Source: Amblyornis subalaris
Lineage: Eukaryota; Chordata; Aves; Passeriformes; Ptilonorhynchidae
Direction: 5' to 3'
Length of the DNA stretch: 64,000 nucleotides
NCBI GenBank assembly: GCA_018881555.1
Contig: JACAXG010000013.1
Coordinates: 7,726,191-7,790,190 of the forward strand
In this document: positions 13,292 to 26,870 of the stretch, in pieces
Layout: every line of letters begins with the position of its first letter
How positions within the stretch are numbered: position 1 is the stretch's first letter
The notes under the pieces: model-generated
Database searches by the model: none
What the model saw: only the letters and a program-made list of their open reading frames with translations
Told to the model about the DNA's origin: nothing
Position numbers and translations under genes: made by a program

Positions 13292-13348
13292 TTGGGTGTG
13301 ATGATCTNGGAGATCCTTTCCAACCTCCATGATTCTACGATTCTATGA
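13292..13348 (+). mobile_element. CR1 LINE terminal stub with ATTCTATGA tail
   Basis: About 57 bases match only the extreme CR1 3' end on the plus strand: tgtgatgatct, gagatcctttccaacctcc, then gattctacgattctatga. This is a very short 5'-truncated insertion, ending in the tail motif that primes CR1 retroposition. Confidence 0.85.
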
Positions 13349-16084
13349 AATCTCCTGGCATCCCTGAAAATGTTTCAACAGGATTTAATATTGCTCTTTT
13401 CTCCTTTTAATATTTTTTCTGTGCCAGAAGTTTNGTCAGCTGCATAGTGCCAATCTTTGCCCAAACCCACTTTTCCTTTGCTGTCTGGGGCCTTTGCCTG
13501 GCCCTTCCTGTCCTTCCACAGCTCCATCCTGTTGATTCTAACCAGCTGTGCCATGCACTCGCCCCTCCCAGCTCCCGTTAAGAATTCCTAGGCTTTGGGC
13601 ACACTCAGGACCTTGCAGCCCTGTGCTTGGTCTGTCCTGCTTCCCTGGAGTCCATGGTCCAACACGAAACCTTTGTACCCGACAGAGGGTAAATGAAAAT
13701 GAGTATTTTTTACCTCTTTGTTAAAGGCACCTTCCTGAATGTTCCAGTGGCTGTTTTCTTCACATGAACGTTTTTCTATTTTCCATCTGTTAGACAAGGT
13801 CATGACGTTGCATTTTGCCCTGTGGAAATTTTAAACAAAAATAAAGCTATTTTTATTTTGATTTCCAGCTTCTCTGAATATCAAGGGAAAGTGCATTATT
13901 CCCATTTCTTTCAAAATGACTTTTTAATAAAAACATTCATGTTTTTCCTAATACTGAAAACATGGCTTTCTCTTCTCTTAAACATTTCTTGTTTTTATTT
14001 TAAGTAGTTCTGATGAAAATTACTTGGTTCTCTTTTACTAGAAAGCTTCCATGTAACAAGGCAGAACATTGCCTTGAAATGAAGAAAACCTATCTCATTT
14101 TTATCTCTTTATAAAAAGCCTGACTTTTCTCTCCATCTCATTGCTCATATTTTAAAAAATTATTATCAAATAGAAGAGCAGAAAATCTTGAGTATTACTC
14201 TTTGGCTCTGTGTTCAAATTGAAGGTTTTTTAAATTCTTCTTGGCTGTTCACAAGCCCAGAGGATTTCTTTTGATTTTTTAAGCCTCTCTAGAAAGTGCA
14301 GCCTTTTCTCTGGGGACAAGTTCTAAAAGAAACAAATCAGAGACGAGGAATTTTAGNAGTCAGTTCACTCTCTGGCTCATTCCTTTGTCTCTCTCCTGTC
14401 AAGCCACTTTGATTCTGCATCCCCCACATATCTCAGCCTTTCGAGGCATTTATAAATTATAGAAGTATTTATTATTGTGGGGAAAATATGATCATTCACT
14501 GAACTCGNGGTGAACTTTGCACACATGCTCACTCCCTGGGTCCTGAGATTTTTTTTTTCATAGCGAGCAAACCCCTTGCTTTAGGTCTGCAGGCTGAGAG
14601 CTTGGCAGGTGAGGCTCATTCTGCAGAACCCAAAACAAGGGCAAAATGCAAAAATGCCCACTTTATCCTACTCTTTTCTAAGCTAAATCTGCAACTTTCC
14701 TTTATGTTTGTCCAGTTTATCATAAAAATGCAGCAAGCACCATGCTGGTGTGTAAGTCTCTGGGAAAAATTTACCCATCATCCCACATAGCTTTATGGAG
14801 AAATTTTTGTGAGGTTTTGAGTTCCTTTGTTGCTGAAATATAAATGTGTGTGAGGGTGGGATGTGAAAAACTTGTGAACAAAATTAAGCTGTAATTTTCG
14901 ATTTCTCTGGTAAATATTAAAAGAATAAGTTGGTGTGTATTGAACAGGGATCTTGTCATTCCTTCACTCTTCATCACTGTAAACAGGACAGGAGAGNATT
15001 TGGGATATTTGGGTTCACACCTGGATGTCCCACCTGGGAGACTGATAATCCCTAATCAGTGGGATCTATTCCACTGCTGACTGTGCAGGTACACGATCAT
15101 GTCGTTTCCTTTCATATCCTTCCTTGATACTAAAAGGAACAAAGTTCTCAGTGTGTGCTGTTCCATTGCAGCAAAGACACTTCTCAGTACAGACACTCTG
15201 GATTGAGCTCAAACCCCCAGAGGAGGCCACTTAATCCCCAAAAACACCTTCAGTAGCCCCCTTAAAGACTCCCCACTTACTGTGTCTTCTGTGATATCTT
15301 CCGTTAACACTACCAGGGACCCAAACTCTGCCTGATCACTGAGTGATCTGTTCTCCACCAGGCCAGAAAATGAATGCATTTAATGAGGATTAACCCCAGC
15401 TGGCACTGGGGAGCAATAAATATCACAGCGCCAGCATTCGTAGCGCTGCAGTTATCATTGTGTCAGCATTTCTGGTATAAACCAGGGGTTGCAGTGGATT
15501 AGAACTCAGCCATAAAATTTTCTCCAGGCTGAAACTTGGCATAAAAAAGAAATATCAGTGTATGATTTTTTTTTTCAGCCTTTTAAAAAAAAGATCCTTT
15601 CAGTCTATTTTAAGTTGTAAAAGGAAAGAATATGAGANTCTTCCCAAATTCTTTAAATCATCGTCCAGGCCTCTGGGAATGGAGAAAGAATGGCTGTGGC
15701 TGCGTTTATGGTGAGTTTTCAATGGGGTATCAGAAGTTCAGGGATTAAATTTGCTTTTTGGTATTTCTTGAAAGTCAAAAGCTTTGTCACATTCTATTAA
15801 AGAGCTCAATTCTTTAGCAATGGGGCTTTAGAAATATTTCTTGTTCCCCTTTTCATTCAAAGTATTGGATAATTTTAAACTACCAGGACCTCCAAACTGC
15901 ACTGATTACCTGGGCCAAGCCCCAGGTCAGTGGTCCCACTGTGCTCCCTCCTTGTGCCAGGCTGTGGTGGCTCAGGGGACAGACNGGGGGGACTGCAACC
16001 AGGGTTGTTTGAGATTTTATTCTGAGCTGGGACTGGAGGTTTTTATCAGAATTAATTCTCGCAGAAACCAGCCGCACNACTGAG
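13349..16084. other. non-genic AT-rich stretch
   Basis: No gene or repeat recognised. A donor-like TTTATG|gtgagttt at 15710 preceded by a weak acceptor (ending at 15669) gives a 41-nt segment open in all frames, which is uninformative. Confidence 0.5.
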
Positions 16085-16285
16085 GGGACTGACACGAAGG
16101 GAGGGCATCCCAAGGTCGGCGGTGCTGGAAGGAGGAGCAGGCACAGGGATGCCACCCGTAACTCGGAGCCGCTTCCCAGCGCAGACATCCACCCCCTGCT
16201 CCTCGCTCCCGCTGTCCGGCAGCACGGCGCGGGTTTCCTGTTCCTGGACAGGCTGCTGCTCGGAGAGGAGTACGGTTTGCCCTGC
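16085..16285. promoter_or_regulatory. small CpG-rich islet
   Basis: A block of about 200 bases with some 15 CpG sites (for example around 16150-16165, 16198-16232 and 16260-16275) stands out from AT-rich neighbours. Overlapping open frames on both strands reflect high GC. It may be a minor promoter or enhancer or a CpG-rich exon, but I see no splice sites or transcription start signals that decide this. Confidence 0.28.
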
Positions 16286-19200
16286 AGTGTACAAGCACAC
16301 ACTGCCAGAAAGGTCACCACTGTTTTGTGTAGACCTTAAGAGAAGAACATGAATTAATTTGTTCCCTCCAAATAACATTTTATTTTAGAAACAGGAGAGC
16401 TTTTTTTTTTCCTTGTGCAGTCTGAGGTATAATATTGAGTTGCAGTTTCCCTTAAGAGCTGAACTTCATCCTCCTACTAGGATGGTTTTATTTTAGTTAC
16501 CAAATATTTGAGGTTAAAGTGAATAGTTCATCTTTAATGGGATTATCTCTTTCAATGTTTGCTTTCATTACAGTTTGAATTGCTCTGAGCATGAGAATCT
16601 AACCTCACCAAAAGCATATTTTTGTAATTTGATACAAACTAAATTTAACCTTTGACTCTCATCTATAAAGACGTTACTTTTTTCCACTGAAAAGCAGAAT
16701 GTTAGATTAAAGATCTGCCAGTTTCAATTTCCAGGTTGCTAACCTCCCTGTGATTGGGTCCTGCACCGTGGAAAGCTGTGTATTTAGTAAAGGTATTTAA
16801 TGTTTGCAGTAATGGTCGAGATGGTCTCATACCTGCTACTTTTAATAGCTAGATGGAAGCGGTCTGCTTTTTACAGAGAGAATAATTTCCTTCATCTACC
16901 CTGTACAATACAGGAGTATTCTTTGGACAGAGATATTTAAAATAAAATCTTCCCTCTGAGTCACTTTACCATGTCATCATAGTTCTTTGTTAAACAAATA
17001 AATTTTGTCCAAATGCCTTGGAATATTAAGGCTGTGCTAACGAGAAATAGATACATGTTCTCTCTCCTGAGGGCTGGGTTTAAATGGGATACAGAAAGGG
17101 AAACACTGTCTCTGTATTATTCTGTATATTTCCCCTAGTAAATCATCAGGAACATTGGAGAGGAGGGGCTTCTTTTTAGGAAAACTATACTCTTGTTCTC
17201 TAGTGGGAGAAACCTTCTAAATACGTGGAGTTTTTCACTTCTGCTTTAATAAGATGAAGTGTTGAAACTTTCACTGACAAAGCTTTTCGGATATTTGTCA
17301 GGAATTTAAGGGTGGGTTCTTTAGAAGGAGCAATGAAGTGTGAGTGAAAAATTATGATGTCTTCAGTCCTGGAGGACAGATCCAAAGTGGATCAGCTGTC
17401 AGATTTCTGGGGAAGGCAATGGTTCTTCTTCCCTGCCTTTCTACAATAAAGAAGTAAAGGGGGAAATGGCTCAGTGCATACATCAGGACACGGAGAGGAA
17501 TGTGGGTGCATATAATCATCTGTTTAGCCCAGGAAAACTCACTATGAGTTCTACAAAATCCTTCCACTGGATACATTTCCTGTGTCTCTATTTTTTACAG
17601 TTCATAGGAAAGTCTTTGTGTTCATATACTTACTCAATCTCCATAGGGAAAACTGATTTAGATATAAAATTTATACTGTTAAATCTGTCCGTTCTGTACA
17701 GGAAAGTAAATGAGAAATAAAAATAAAAAAAATAAAAAAAAAAAAAAGAAACCCACCTATATTTCAGCTCTGTAGTCATCAGAGAAGAATACTGCAGCTA
17801 AAATTCAAATTTCGGTTTGAACACATACTGCACTAATAAATGGTCAGCTTAGAAGCATTTCCTGTTTATACACTGTGTTAATAAGCATCCATCACCCATG
17901 TCACATATACGGGATACCAAATTCAAATGTCAAACAAAATGTAAGAGGTCACACATTTTCCTTTGCTAACTAAAAGTGTAATTCATAAATATTATTGCTA
18001 CCAAACTCTCCATCTACAGCACTTGTTTAGAAATATGCACATGTAATATAAATTGTGATTAAGTTAAATGGGTATATTATTTCCTGTTTTAAGGGTGAGC
18101 AGCAGCATGAATTATGTTTTACTCAATAGGCATTTCAATAAAAACCTACAGCCTAACAAGCTGCTATCATACAGTTCAGCTGCACAGACCAACATGAGAA
18201 GAGTCTTGTGATCCACTACTGATATTTAAGCTGTTTCTCTTTTTTCTGCTGATGCAGATAAAACACATTTCCTTAGCTCAAAACATCTTCCCATTTTTTA
18301 AATAAAAATAAGGCTTATTTGATCGCGAGGGGTTTCTAAGTGCAGAATAAATAAGAAAAATGTAATCAGCTAACAGCAAGTTTTTTTATTTTTACCGACT
18401 TATGAAATGTCAGACTGGAGGAAATCACTGCGAAAATAACAACGCTCATGTTTCAAAATTACTTGTTTTCATTTGTAGAAATCAAACAATGGAAAGTTTT
18501 TAGAAATTAAACAGATTTTTGCAAATGGAAAATGTCCTTTCAATGTCATGTAGTCACTAGATTTTGTAGTATTTTTTGGCTAGCCTTCTGCCGTGTCCCT
18601 GTTTGTTTGATACTGAATTTCAGGTTAATTTGAAGCATTAAAGGACCTGATTCAGAATTCTCTGAAGTCATTTTAAAGACTTGCAAAACTATAAGCAGAA
18701 TCGACTTAAATGAATTTGAAGCAAAAACCTGAAACTCGGGTATTATGAGTAATCTTGTTACAGTGACAAAATGTTTTCCCTTCAGGCCCAATGAAAGATC
18801 ATTCTCACAAAGACACACAATAAAGATATTAAAAATATACCATTCCCCCCACCTTTACATAAAAATTTCCAGAATTCCTTAGCTTTCTGTGTGCAATTAA
18901 ACAATAGGAGCAAAGGCATATTTTGCTAAAGAAATATCTTAGATTTTATGTAAAGACAGTAATTCCCACCAAGGAGCTGCAGAGCCCCAGATAAGCAGGC
19001 CCAGTTACTGCTTGTCTTGAACCACTACGTACAAAATGTGGTTGCAAATACTGTCAAATCAAAGGCTTTCAGGGCAAATAAGAATGCCACACATTCCCAA
19101 GTTATCTACTCCTTTTTTTTTTAAGCTTTGGTTAAAAAAAAGGAGGTTTACCAAGTCACTGGAGTCTGGTGTTCTTTTAAAAGCTTGTAAAATGGGAGTC

Positions 19201-20691
19201 TGAATATTTTGTTTTATTAGGAGGACCATAGTGCACAGCAAACACAAAGAAGATTACTAAAAAGGAAAGGGTGCTAAGTCCTTTAAGATACTCAGAAATG
19301 AAAATAAGTTCCATATTCTGGAAATCCTAGGAAAACAGGCATATAGGAGAATTGAATTATATTTCAGATTTTTTTACAGTAGTGTAAAATCTTTGATGTG
19401 TCCCTGTTTATGACGTGAAGGAGACACCAAGGCAGATACTATCAAAAAGGGAAAATGCCATTCCATTTAAGTATTCCAGTAATGGAAAGAGAGTCCTATT
19501 CATTAAACTTCAACACTAATAAATAACNAATTGTATAAATCTTACCCTCCATGGTTTGGCCACTGAATTTCAGTAGTTAAAAACATAATAGAGTGAAGTT
19601 ATTGTCATTGATACACATATTATTGAGTGATTTCCTTGAAAGCAGCCAACAAACACAAAAGAATTCCAAAAACAGATTATAAATCGCTGTGTTGAGTTTG
19701 TTTGGTTGCGGGGTTATATTCTTTAGCTTTTCAGTATTCCTGAAAAATTCCTTGAAGGAATTCCCAAGAGAGGCGTCTGTTTTTTCACCAGACCACATGT
19801 GAGCCTGTGTTGTCTTTCCCTTTTGGAGTGGGAAGAGAAACCCCCAGGTGGTCCAGGGAGCAGCTCCGAAGGGAGAGGCTGAGCAGCAGCAGCATCGAGG
19901 CTCTGGGGAGGCTCTGGAGAAAAAGGTCTGTCCAGGAAGCAACCAGACCTTTTGGATCCCAGGGGGTCCCCGGAGCTTGTGAACCACGGTTCAGTCCACG
20001 AGGGAATTCACAATGATGGAGGTGCGGGAAGAGGAGGGGAGCAACCGCTGCCCTCCTGACTGGATGATGTCTGGGAACGTCCACAGGGAAAAGCCTCCCA
20101 GGATTTAATAGGGGAGGAGTGGGGGTGCGATCCAGGCCCAGGTTAGGAACCCCTGCATGTTCAAAGGAAAGGTTTTATGAGTAAAGACAATGTCCTTCCC
20201 TGAGTGAAGATCAAACCCTTCCTAATCTTCTGTTGCAACAGACAAATGACTCAATAACTGTCTGCATATTCTCCACATAAGCTTTTTAAAAATAACTGAA
20301 AGGGTTTGCAGAGCTGGTGTTTTTGAATGGTTGAAAAACAGGAATTGAAGTAAGAAGACATTTTCTTTTTTCTCCAAGAGGCCAAAACATTGGAGGTTTT
20401 TTCCCTTCCTCACACAAGAAGTACCATGTTCTTGGGAGATAAAAACTTTCCTGAAGACAAACAGAACAATGCAACAGCATGTCCTTCTGGTCCAAAGGTG
20501 CCCTGTGCATGTTCCAGCTGATCCCAGGCGGCTGGTAGATCTACAAAATTTGTCCTTTTGTTCTGTGCTTATTGCTAAAATCCTTATTCATGCTCATATG
20601 AGGGTTTTGTACAGTTCATGAAATATATTCTTCTTCTAGACATTTTGGGACTGTGCACTGATATACAAGTGCCCTTATTATTAAATAATAT
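16286..20691. other. non-genic AT-rich stretch with an A-rich tract
   Basis: Strongly AT-rich. The only structured feature is an A-rich tract of the AAAAT type at about 17716-17748. Nothing upstream of it looks like a processed gene copy. The minus-strand frame at 19577-19987 is not convincing. Confidence 0.5.
17716..17748 (+). repeat. A-rich simple repeat
   Basis: The segment reads AAATAAAAATAAAAAAAATA followed by a run of A. It is a low-complexity A-rich tract. Confidence 0.85.
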
Positions 20692-20730
20692 TCATCACCG
20701 TCATCATCATCGTCGTCGTCAGCATCATCA
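20692..20730 (+). repeat. trinucleotide (CAT/CGT) microsatellite
   Basis: Imperfect triplet repeat: catcaccgtcatcatcatcg then tcgtcgtcagcatcatca. It produces a His/Arg run in one open frame, with no other coding sign. Confidence 0.85.
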
Positions 20731-23647
20731 AACTTCATGGCAAATTAACCAGCGTTGCCATTACAGATATTTACAGTACAGTGCTGTTTTAATGATGTTC
20801 ATTTCCTCTCCTCCTCAAGATCTGTGTTAATTAAAATTAAATCTCAGTAATTTTAATGGGTTGTAAAAGAGTTTTTGTTGTTATCATTTCATATACACAA
20901 TTGTCTAAAGCAGCATTTCCACTGGCAGAGGAAATAGTGCTCAACTGTCATGTTTCCCTTTTTTTTGTATTCCCAACTATGAAATTTTACAACTAAAAAG
21001 AGATAATATAACAGCTAGCCACTGATAGAGAAACATGAATTTTTAAAGGGCCTGAGGCAAGGATTTGGGAAGGTACTAGCAATGGGTTCAGGAAAAAAGA
21101 AAATTCACTTCAGAGCCAACCACAAGTTAAGGCAACAGTGATTTCTAATATGTACTCGCAATTGGCATTATTTCACCAAAAATTACATTAAAAACTGTGC
21201 ATTATCCACAAATATACCACACACAATTTCCTCCAATATATTTTTTTTTTATATAGGTGTGACTAGCAGAGATCTCTGTATCATTGGCCATCTTCCCCAA
21301 AGAAGGCAATCGGTAAAAACCTGATTTGTGCACTAAAGACCCCGCACATGCTGAAAGGTCCAGGGAGTAGAGTTATGTAGTGGACAAAGGCTATCTAGAA
21401 ATCCCTAGTACTCTTGTTTTGACTAGAAAATTTTAAAAAGTCAACAAATTTGTAGTTGTTCCTTCAGAGCCTAAAACACATCAAAATGTAAATAATGAAG
21501 TGACTGTTTATAGCAGTCATTGGCTGCTTTAAAAAACGTGTTTGAAAACAGCCTTTGATGAGGTGGAGCAGATCACAACAGCCACAGTGACCCTATACCC
21601 CCACAGGAAAATATCACTCTGATGTGCTACACATTCAACCTTGAAAAAAATTTCACTTGGTCAATACATTATCTTCTAGTTACAGGTTGCTTAGCTTGGA
21701 GCATTTTCACTTTGTGTGCACCACGAAGAGCAGGACATGGGGAATTGATTTTAACTCATAATCAGTGGCTTCCTTTAGGACCCAAAGCAAAGGGACAGAA
21801 GGTGTTGAGCACAGCAGTGCTCCAGTAGTAAGCAGATAGAATGGGAAAGATGATTTGCCCTCTGTGAATAAGGGTTTGGCTGTATTATTTCTCACCAAGG
21901 CTCCAGTACTGCCTTGTATCCTGCTCAGACAAGCTTCTCCAAAATCATTTCCATTCATACATTTTTTGTTTGCACTGTGGAGTTTGTGCCACCTTCACTT
22001 GCAGATGACAGTGAAAAAAGGTGTGCCAGGTGGGACAAACTACAGCCTCTGTGATTAAAGGTGATTCATGTGCTACTGTTCGGTACATTCATGGGAAAGC
22101 TGATCAGTTGGTTGGAAATTTGACTGTAATAGTCACAACTGGAAGTCAGTAGCTTGCTGTCACAGGGCACAAAGGCTGAGCTGGAGCAAGTCTGGAGAGA
22201 GGCCATCTCCAAAAAGGAGCAACTTCTCTCCTTTTTCCAGTAATGTTGCTGTTCCTCCTCTGTGTCAGAGACAAATGATGAATTCTGGTGGGAGGAAGGC
22301 TGTGGGACACAAATTTTACAGTAAAAGCCAAATTATATTTCTTCCTGTTTATNACTGCAGAACTCTGGCTCAGGAGAGCACCAACTCCTCCCAGGCACTG
22401 AACATGTGTACAGCAGAGAGCTAAAGCTTCATTAAGCCCTTCGATGGCAAATGAAACACAACAGGCAGGTAATGAGAGAAATCTTATCCATCTACGGTCA
22501 ATTAAGCTAATTTAATTCCCCAGCAATTCAGTGTACAAGGTTTAGCCCTTTCCATCACTTGTTTTGTTCCACTGACATTCAATCACTTATTTATCTCTGT
22601 TGCCAAAGGCCCACACCTGAGCTCTGATTTACGGAGCACACTTGTGAGGGAAGAGCAGCCTGTTTCAGCACTGATTATTACATTTCTGCTTGGAGAGTAA
22701 CAGGTTCAACCTGCACAGGTAAGTTGGAGGGAAATTGGCCCAGAAACTTCTATTCTTCCACCTGTCCAGCTGTATCCCCTGCTTTTGTTCGAAGTGACAA
22801 GCTTTTCTTGTCCCCTGCCTGGACTTTTCATGCACTGTTGGGTTACCTTGCAAGGTTTCTTTTCAGAAACCAATCGAGGTTTTCACTTTTGGGCGTATTT
22901 GACGGGCCTGGCATTTCTGGGAAGCCTCGGTCCCTGTGTGCGTGCATTGGCACAGTAAGCCCACGGTGCCTTGAACTCATCATGTTTATCACTGGTGCAG
23001 GCTGTGCCTGCAGCTCCTGAGCTGTGGGTCTGACTACCCCCAGAGCGCTTATCTCACTGCGCGTTCGGGATTGCTTTGATCTACTCGCGGACAACAGACA
23101 GAGCTGAAATTTCAGGGTGGCCAGCAGCTTAGCTGGCACAATAACCCAGATGGATTGCTAAACAGCTGGATATCCCCTCCTAAATTTAAAGAAAAAAATC
23201 TCCAGATTGAACTCAGGCAAAACTTCCAGGAGAAGAGGGAAAATGTGTCCAGAGAAACCCAGATGTTGGACATCTACATTGGATGTGGTTTAGATCGGTG
23301 GTGCAGGGGTGAGGGCAATTATTACTTTTTTAATAGGAAAACAAGATTGTGAACCAACACAAACCAGCAGTGGGCTTCATGAATAAATGCAGTTTTCTGG
23401 TTTCCAGCCCTGTTTGTGGAGGTTCTGAGCACTTATAATTCATATTTAAGGCAAACAGAGCTTCAGATGTTCAGCAAAGTTAAAGTCATTGAAGCCTATT
23501 GTGTCCCTTGAACCTCAAGACACAGCAGCCTTTCAACTGCAACTTCCCGTGGCTCATTTCCAGTAAAGAAACATAAACATGTGAGGTCTGCTGACTCTCT
23601 CTCCATTTAGACTCTGGGAACTTGATAAATGCAAAACATTTGCTTAC
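20731..23647. other. non-genic stretch
   Basis: No gene or repeat recognised. A perfect donor consensus (TGCACAG|gtaagttg, exon end 22718) follows a weak acceptor at 22668, giving a possible 50-nt plus-strand segment with one open frame. The acceptor is too poor to call it. Confidence 0.45.
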
Positions 23648-23710
23648 CTTATGAAGAGGAAGTCATGCTCTCTATTGCAAAATTTTGACGGCAGAATGAG
23701 GGACTCGCTG
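23648..23710 (-). other. candidate exon, unrecognised; upstream member of a minus-strand chain
   Basis: The minus strand reads tatttttcttgctttacag, then 63 nt, then CATAAG|gtaagcaaa: a strong acceptor and a strong donor. Only one of the three frames is open, entering and leaving at phase 2. Its 20 codons include SLILPSKFCNREHDF. Leaving at phase 2 it joins the 9085-9122 candidate without a stop, and that in turn joins 8873-8989. The implied intron would be about 14.5 kb. I do not recognise the peptide. The splice sites and single open frame make it one of the better exon candidates in the window. Confidence 0.3.
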
Positions 23711-24176
23711 CTGTAAAGCAAGAAAAATAATGCGAGAAAACTGTGTTTTCAGACAGATTGTGTGGATTATTTTTTATGATTTCGGACTGTTTTGACTTGG
23801 CAAAGCAGGAGTCTAACAAAACAAGTGATGAAGGCTCCTGGCATGTGACTTCTCAAATATTTAGCGAGTATTTGTAAGTTTTATTAAGTCAAGATGACTC
23901 ATCCATCTTGACTTGCTTACATGTATGTTTTGTGTTCTATGCTGTGTAGACCAATAGAAAGTGTTAGTCATTTGTTTTATTACTGCAGGGTTTTATTTCA
24001 GCAAAACTATCTAGTTTTGATGCTGTTTATTTTCAGAACAGCTCGGGGTGAATTTTGTAGGTCTGCAAAGCCACTGGCCTTTCTAACTTTTTTCTCGGCA
24101 GAGGAGACCTAGAAATGTGAAGTAGAATCTCAGTTTTCAGTTTAAAATCAAAATAAGTTGCTTTCTCTTTTTTCAG

Positions 24177-24204
24177 GGATTGTGTTCTTGGAAATATAAC
24201 TCTG
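24177..24204 (+). other. candidate micro-exon, unrecognised (weak)
   Basis: A 28-nt segment follows an excellent acceptor (ctttctcttttttcag) and precedes ACTCTG|gtaaagg. Two frames are open. It lies 70 bp upstream of the next candidate and one of its open frames joins that candidate in phase. It is very short and could easily be chance. Confidence 0.12.
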
Positions 24205-24274
24205 GTAAAGGCAGAGCAAGTATTTTTGCCGAAATTATTCCACTGCTTTTTGCCCAAGGCCAGGTCTTCTGCAG

Positions 24275-24334
24275 CCAGGAAAAAAGAAACCCATAACCGT
24301 AGGTGTTCTGATTTTGGGAAAGCCTCCGTGGGAG
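24275..24334 (+). other. candidate exon, unrecognised
   Basis: Sixty plus-strand bases lie between an acceptor (caggtcttctgcag, with pyrimidine-rich sequence upstream) and a donor (GTGGGAG|gtaaag). The phase 0-0 frame is open for 20 codons (KKKPITVGVLILGKPPWE within it); a second frame is open too. No family recognised. It is about 560 bp from the minus-strand candidate at 23648-23710, so both are unlikely to be real exons of overlapping genes. Confidence 0.16.
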
Positions 24335-26629
24335 GTAAAGTTTAGAAGAGAGAGTGACAATGGAACTGGTATTTACCACAGGGGATGTGGACATTTTCGT
24401 CCTTTTTTTAGCTTAAATTTGTCCCACTTAAATGAATTTGGACAGTCTCTTCAGAGCTGTAGCAGCCCCTGGCTGCCTGAAAGACCCAACAACTGCTGGG
24501 TTTGCATGAGTCACCTGGAGGTATGAACTTGGTAAAATCAGTTCCAGGGTGTAAATACGGGTTTTCTCAGCTAAAATCATATCATAACTATGCAGGTTAT
24601 TGTGCAGCCTTTGGAGTAGGGGTGATGTCCTGCCCCACTATGGCTGCACAAATTTAGTACTTCCGTAACTGGTTATTGGGGTGACTGCTCTGCCTATCGC
24701 AAGGGANGTGAGCAGTTTTTCGACCAGAAAAAGGGGTCAGCCCACTCTGAAGATGGCAGCACGATCTAATGAGCTGTTTATCAGTCTGACAAAGGGGTCA
24801 TATTATGCTGGTGAAAATTTGTGAAGTCATACAGGCCACAAGGCAAATATTTGGGACATAAATGTTCAGCATACGAACTAAATCTAACTTAGGTTTGTTC
24901 ATCTAGACAGATATTAGCTTAAGACACTTCTGAAATTACTGCCAGAAAACCACACAACTAGAATTTATTTTTAAAAAAAATATTAAAAAACTAAAATCTG
25001 AGTCTTTTTCTGTGGAAAATTGTTGTTCCAACTAAAAGAAGCTCATGGATAGTGCTTTACTTCTGCTAAAAGTGTTCTTTTCACTGGAAAAAGGAAAACC
25101 TGGGCACTGTAATATATCTCCTGAAAAGTGCAAATTTTATGTATTAGTTCCTGCCAACAAGTTACTCTTCATGGAAATTTTATTTTCATCACATTTTTTT
25201 GCAGAAAAATCTTGCCCAGGATTTTATCAGCTCTACACATCACTATTTTCTGTTTGCAAAGTCTATGCTACATTTATGTCTCAATCATATAAACAGTCAT
25301 TTTTATTATGTTCTCTCTTGCAGACAAACAGTGCTTCTTCGNGAAGGAGAATAAGGGAAAAATAACTGTTTTCACTAAACTTGTCTTTTAAATCAGTAAA
25401 AGGGAACAGATGGAACGACATGCGAGAGGTTCTTGAACTGAAAAATATTTCAGTGGCAGCTACATAATATACATGTATATAAACTCATATACAGGAACAC
25501 ACAGGCACATGTGCATGCACAGATGACACACCAACATCATGTGCACTCTGCAAGGTAAATAAATGCAGATGGAAACAGATTTATGTTCCGTAGCCAAACC
25601 TATTTAGCAGCATCCAAAAGAACCCCGAAAAGGACATTGTAGAAGTATATTGTATCTGCAATAGCAATCTACCTAATCTATTCTGGGTTTTGGCTGATGT
25701 CTCAGGGTTCTCTGATGTTGNCAATTGTGCAGTAAATCTGCTGGGTCACATTACCAGACATATCGATACCATTCATGGCACAAATGAGCCATCAGCAAAC
25801 TGTGAACACCAATACAGACCATTTGCAAAAAAAAAAAAAAAAAATAAAGACAATAAGAAGTGGGACTGCCCTATCCCCTTACAGCCCTGGGAGTGAAAAA
25901 TGAGTTATAATGCAGAACACCTGTGCCACATAATGAAAGTCCTGGAAAGCAGTTGTGGATCAGAAAAGCTGGCTCGGGAGTGTAACATATCCCTGCATCC
26001 GCCATCCAGGAACATAAAGCCCAACAACCAAACCCAAAACGGCTCAGACCGACANGCCCAGGTGTTACTCTGATGACAAAGAAGCAGGAACATAGTTCAG
26101 TGCCTGAGGGGTTTGGGGGCAAACCTTACNTAAAGCCTTTCCCAGCTCAGTCCGGAGATGGGTACTGACACAGGGTGGAGAGTTGCCCATTTGGAAGGCC
26201 CTAAACATCACACAAATAACGGGCCCTGCCCTTCTCTCACGCAAGTCAATCGTTCCTGCCCCAAGTTCTACAGCACATGACTGAGCCACTCGATGGATTT
26301 TTCCAAAGAAATTATTTGGAGAGGCAGAGTCTGTGAGAAAAAATGCTTATTCATTAGACCAAATATTCTTGGAAAACAATGGAGAAGCTTCAGGGCACAA
26401 AAGCCCTTGTAGAAGCAGTCAATGTCAAAAACAACACAGGCTTAGGAAGCCATCTCTGTGGTGTGTAATTATGTCAGTCATCTCCTTAGGCTGAGCAAAA
26501 AGGGTCATTGGACCTGAGGAGCTGAGGAAGGTGGTCAGATTTAACCCTGTGGGACAGAGAACTGGAGTTTTGGAGGGTTAGTTGGAAAAAGGGGTCTTGT
26601 GAAGAGGATNCTAATGGACAATAAGACCA
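24335..26629. other. non-genic stretch with an A run
   Basis: No gene recognised. There is a run of 18 A at 25827-25844. A minus-strand exon-like segment near 26130-26164 has a good acceptor but carries an N at its donor and a stop in one frame. Confidence 0.45.
25827..25844 (+). repeat. poly-A mononucleotide run
   Basis: Eighteen consecutive A, followed by taaagacaataagaag. No retrocopy recognised upstream. Confidence 0.9.
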
Positions 26630-26870
26630 CATTCAAGTGATGGAGACCCTATCATGTCCCTTGGGAAGCTGTTTTATTATTAACTTNCACTGTGTTTAAA
26701 AGTTTACCTCTTATTTCCAGGTTTGATTTTTCCTTCTTTGACTTCAAGCCAGAGGCCTTTGTCTGCCAACCTTAAAGAGATTTTTATTTGTGATATTTAA
26801 GGATTGGTAGAGTGACCCAGAATTTAATTTCCACTTATGGATATTCCTTTACATTTAAGGGTCTTTCCAC
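26630..26870 (-). mobile_element. ancient CR1/L3-like LINE remnant, antisense
   Basis: The plus strand resembles the reverse complement of the old CR1 3' region common to sauropsids: tgatggagaccctatcatgt, cccttgggaagctgtttta, actgtgtttaaaagtttacc, tcttatttccaggtttgatt, then a section resembling the usual acttccagccattggtctt region. Divergence is high and the ends are uncertain. The match continues less clearly to about 26870. No coding capacity. Confidence 0.65.

Noticed and set aside
22700..22716. tRNA B-box-like ggttcaacc
   Set aside because: No A box, no cloverleaf and no terminator around it; it is a simple short palindrome.
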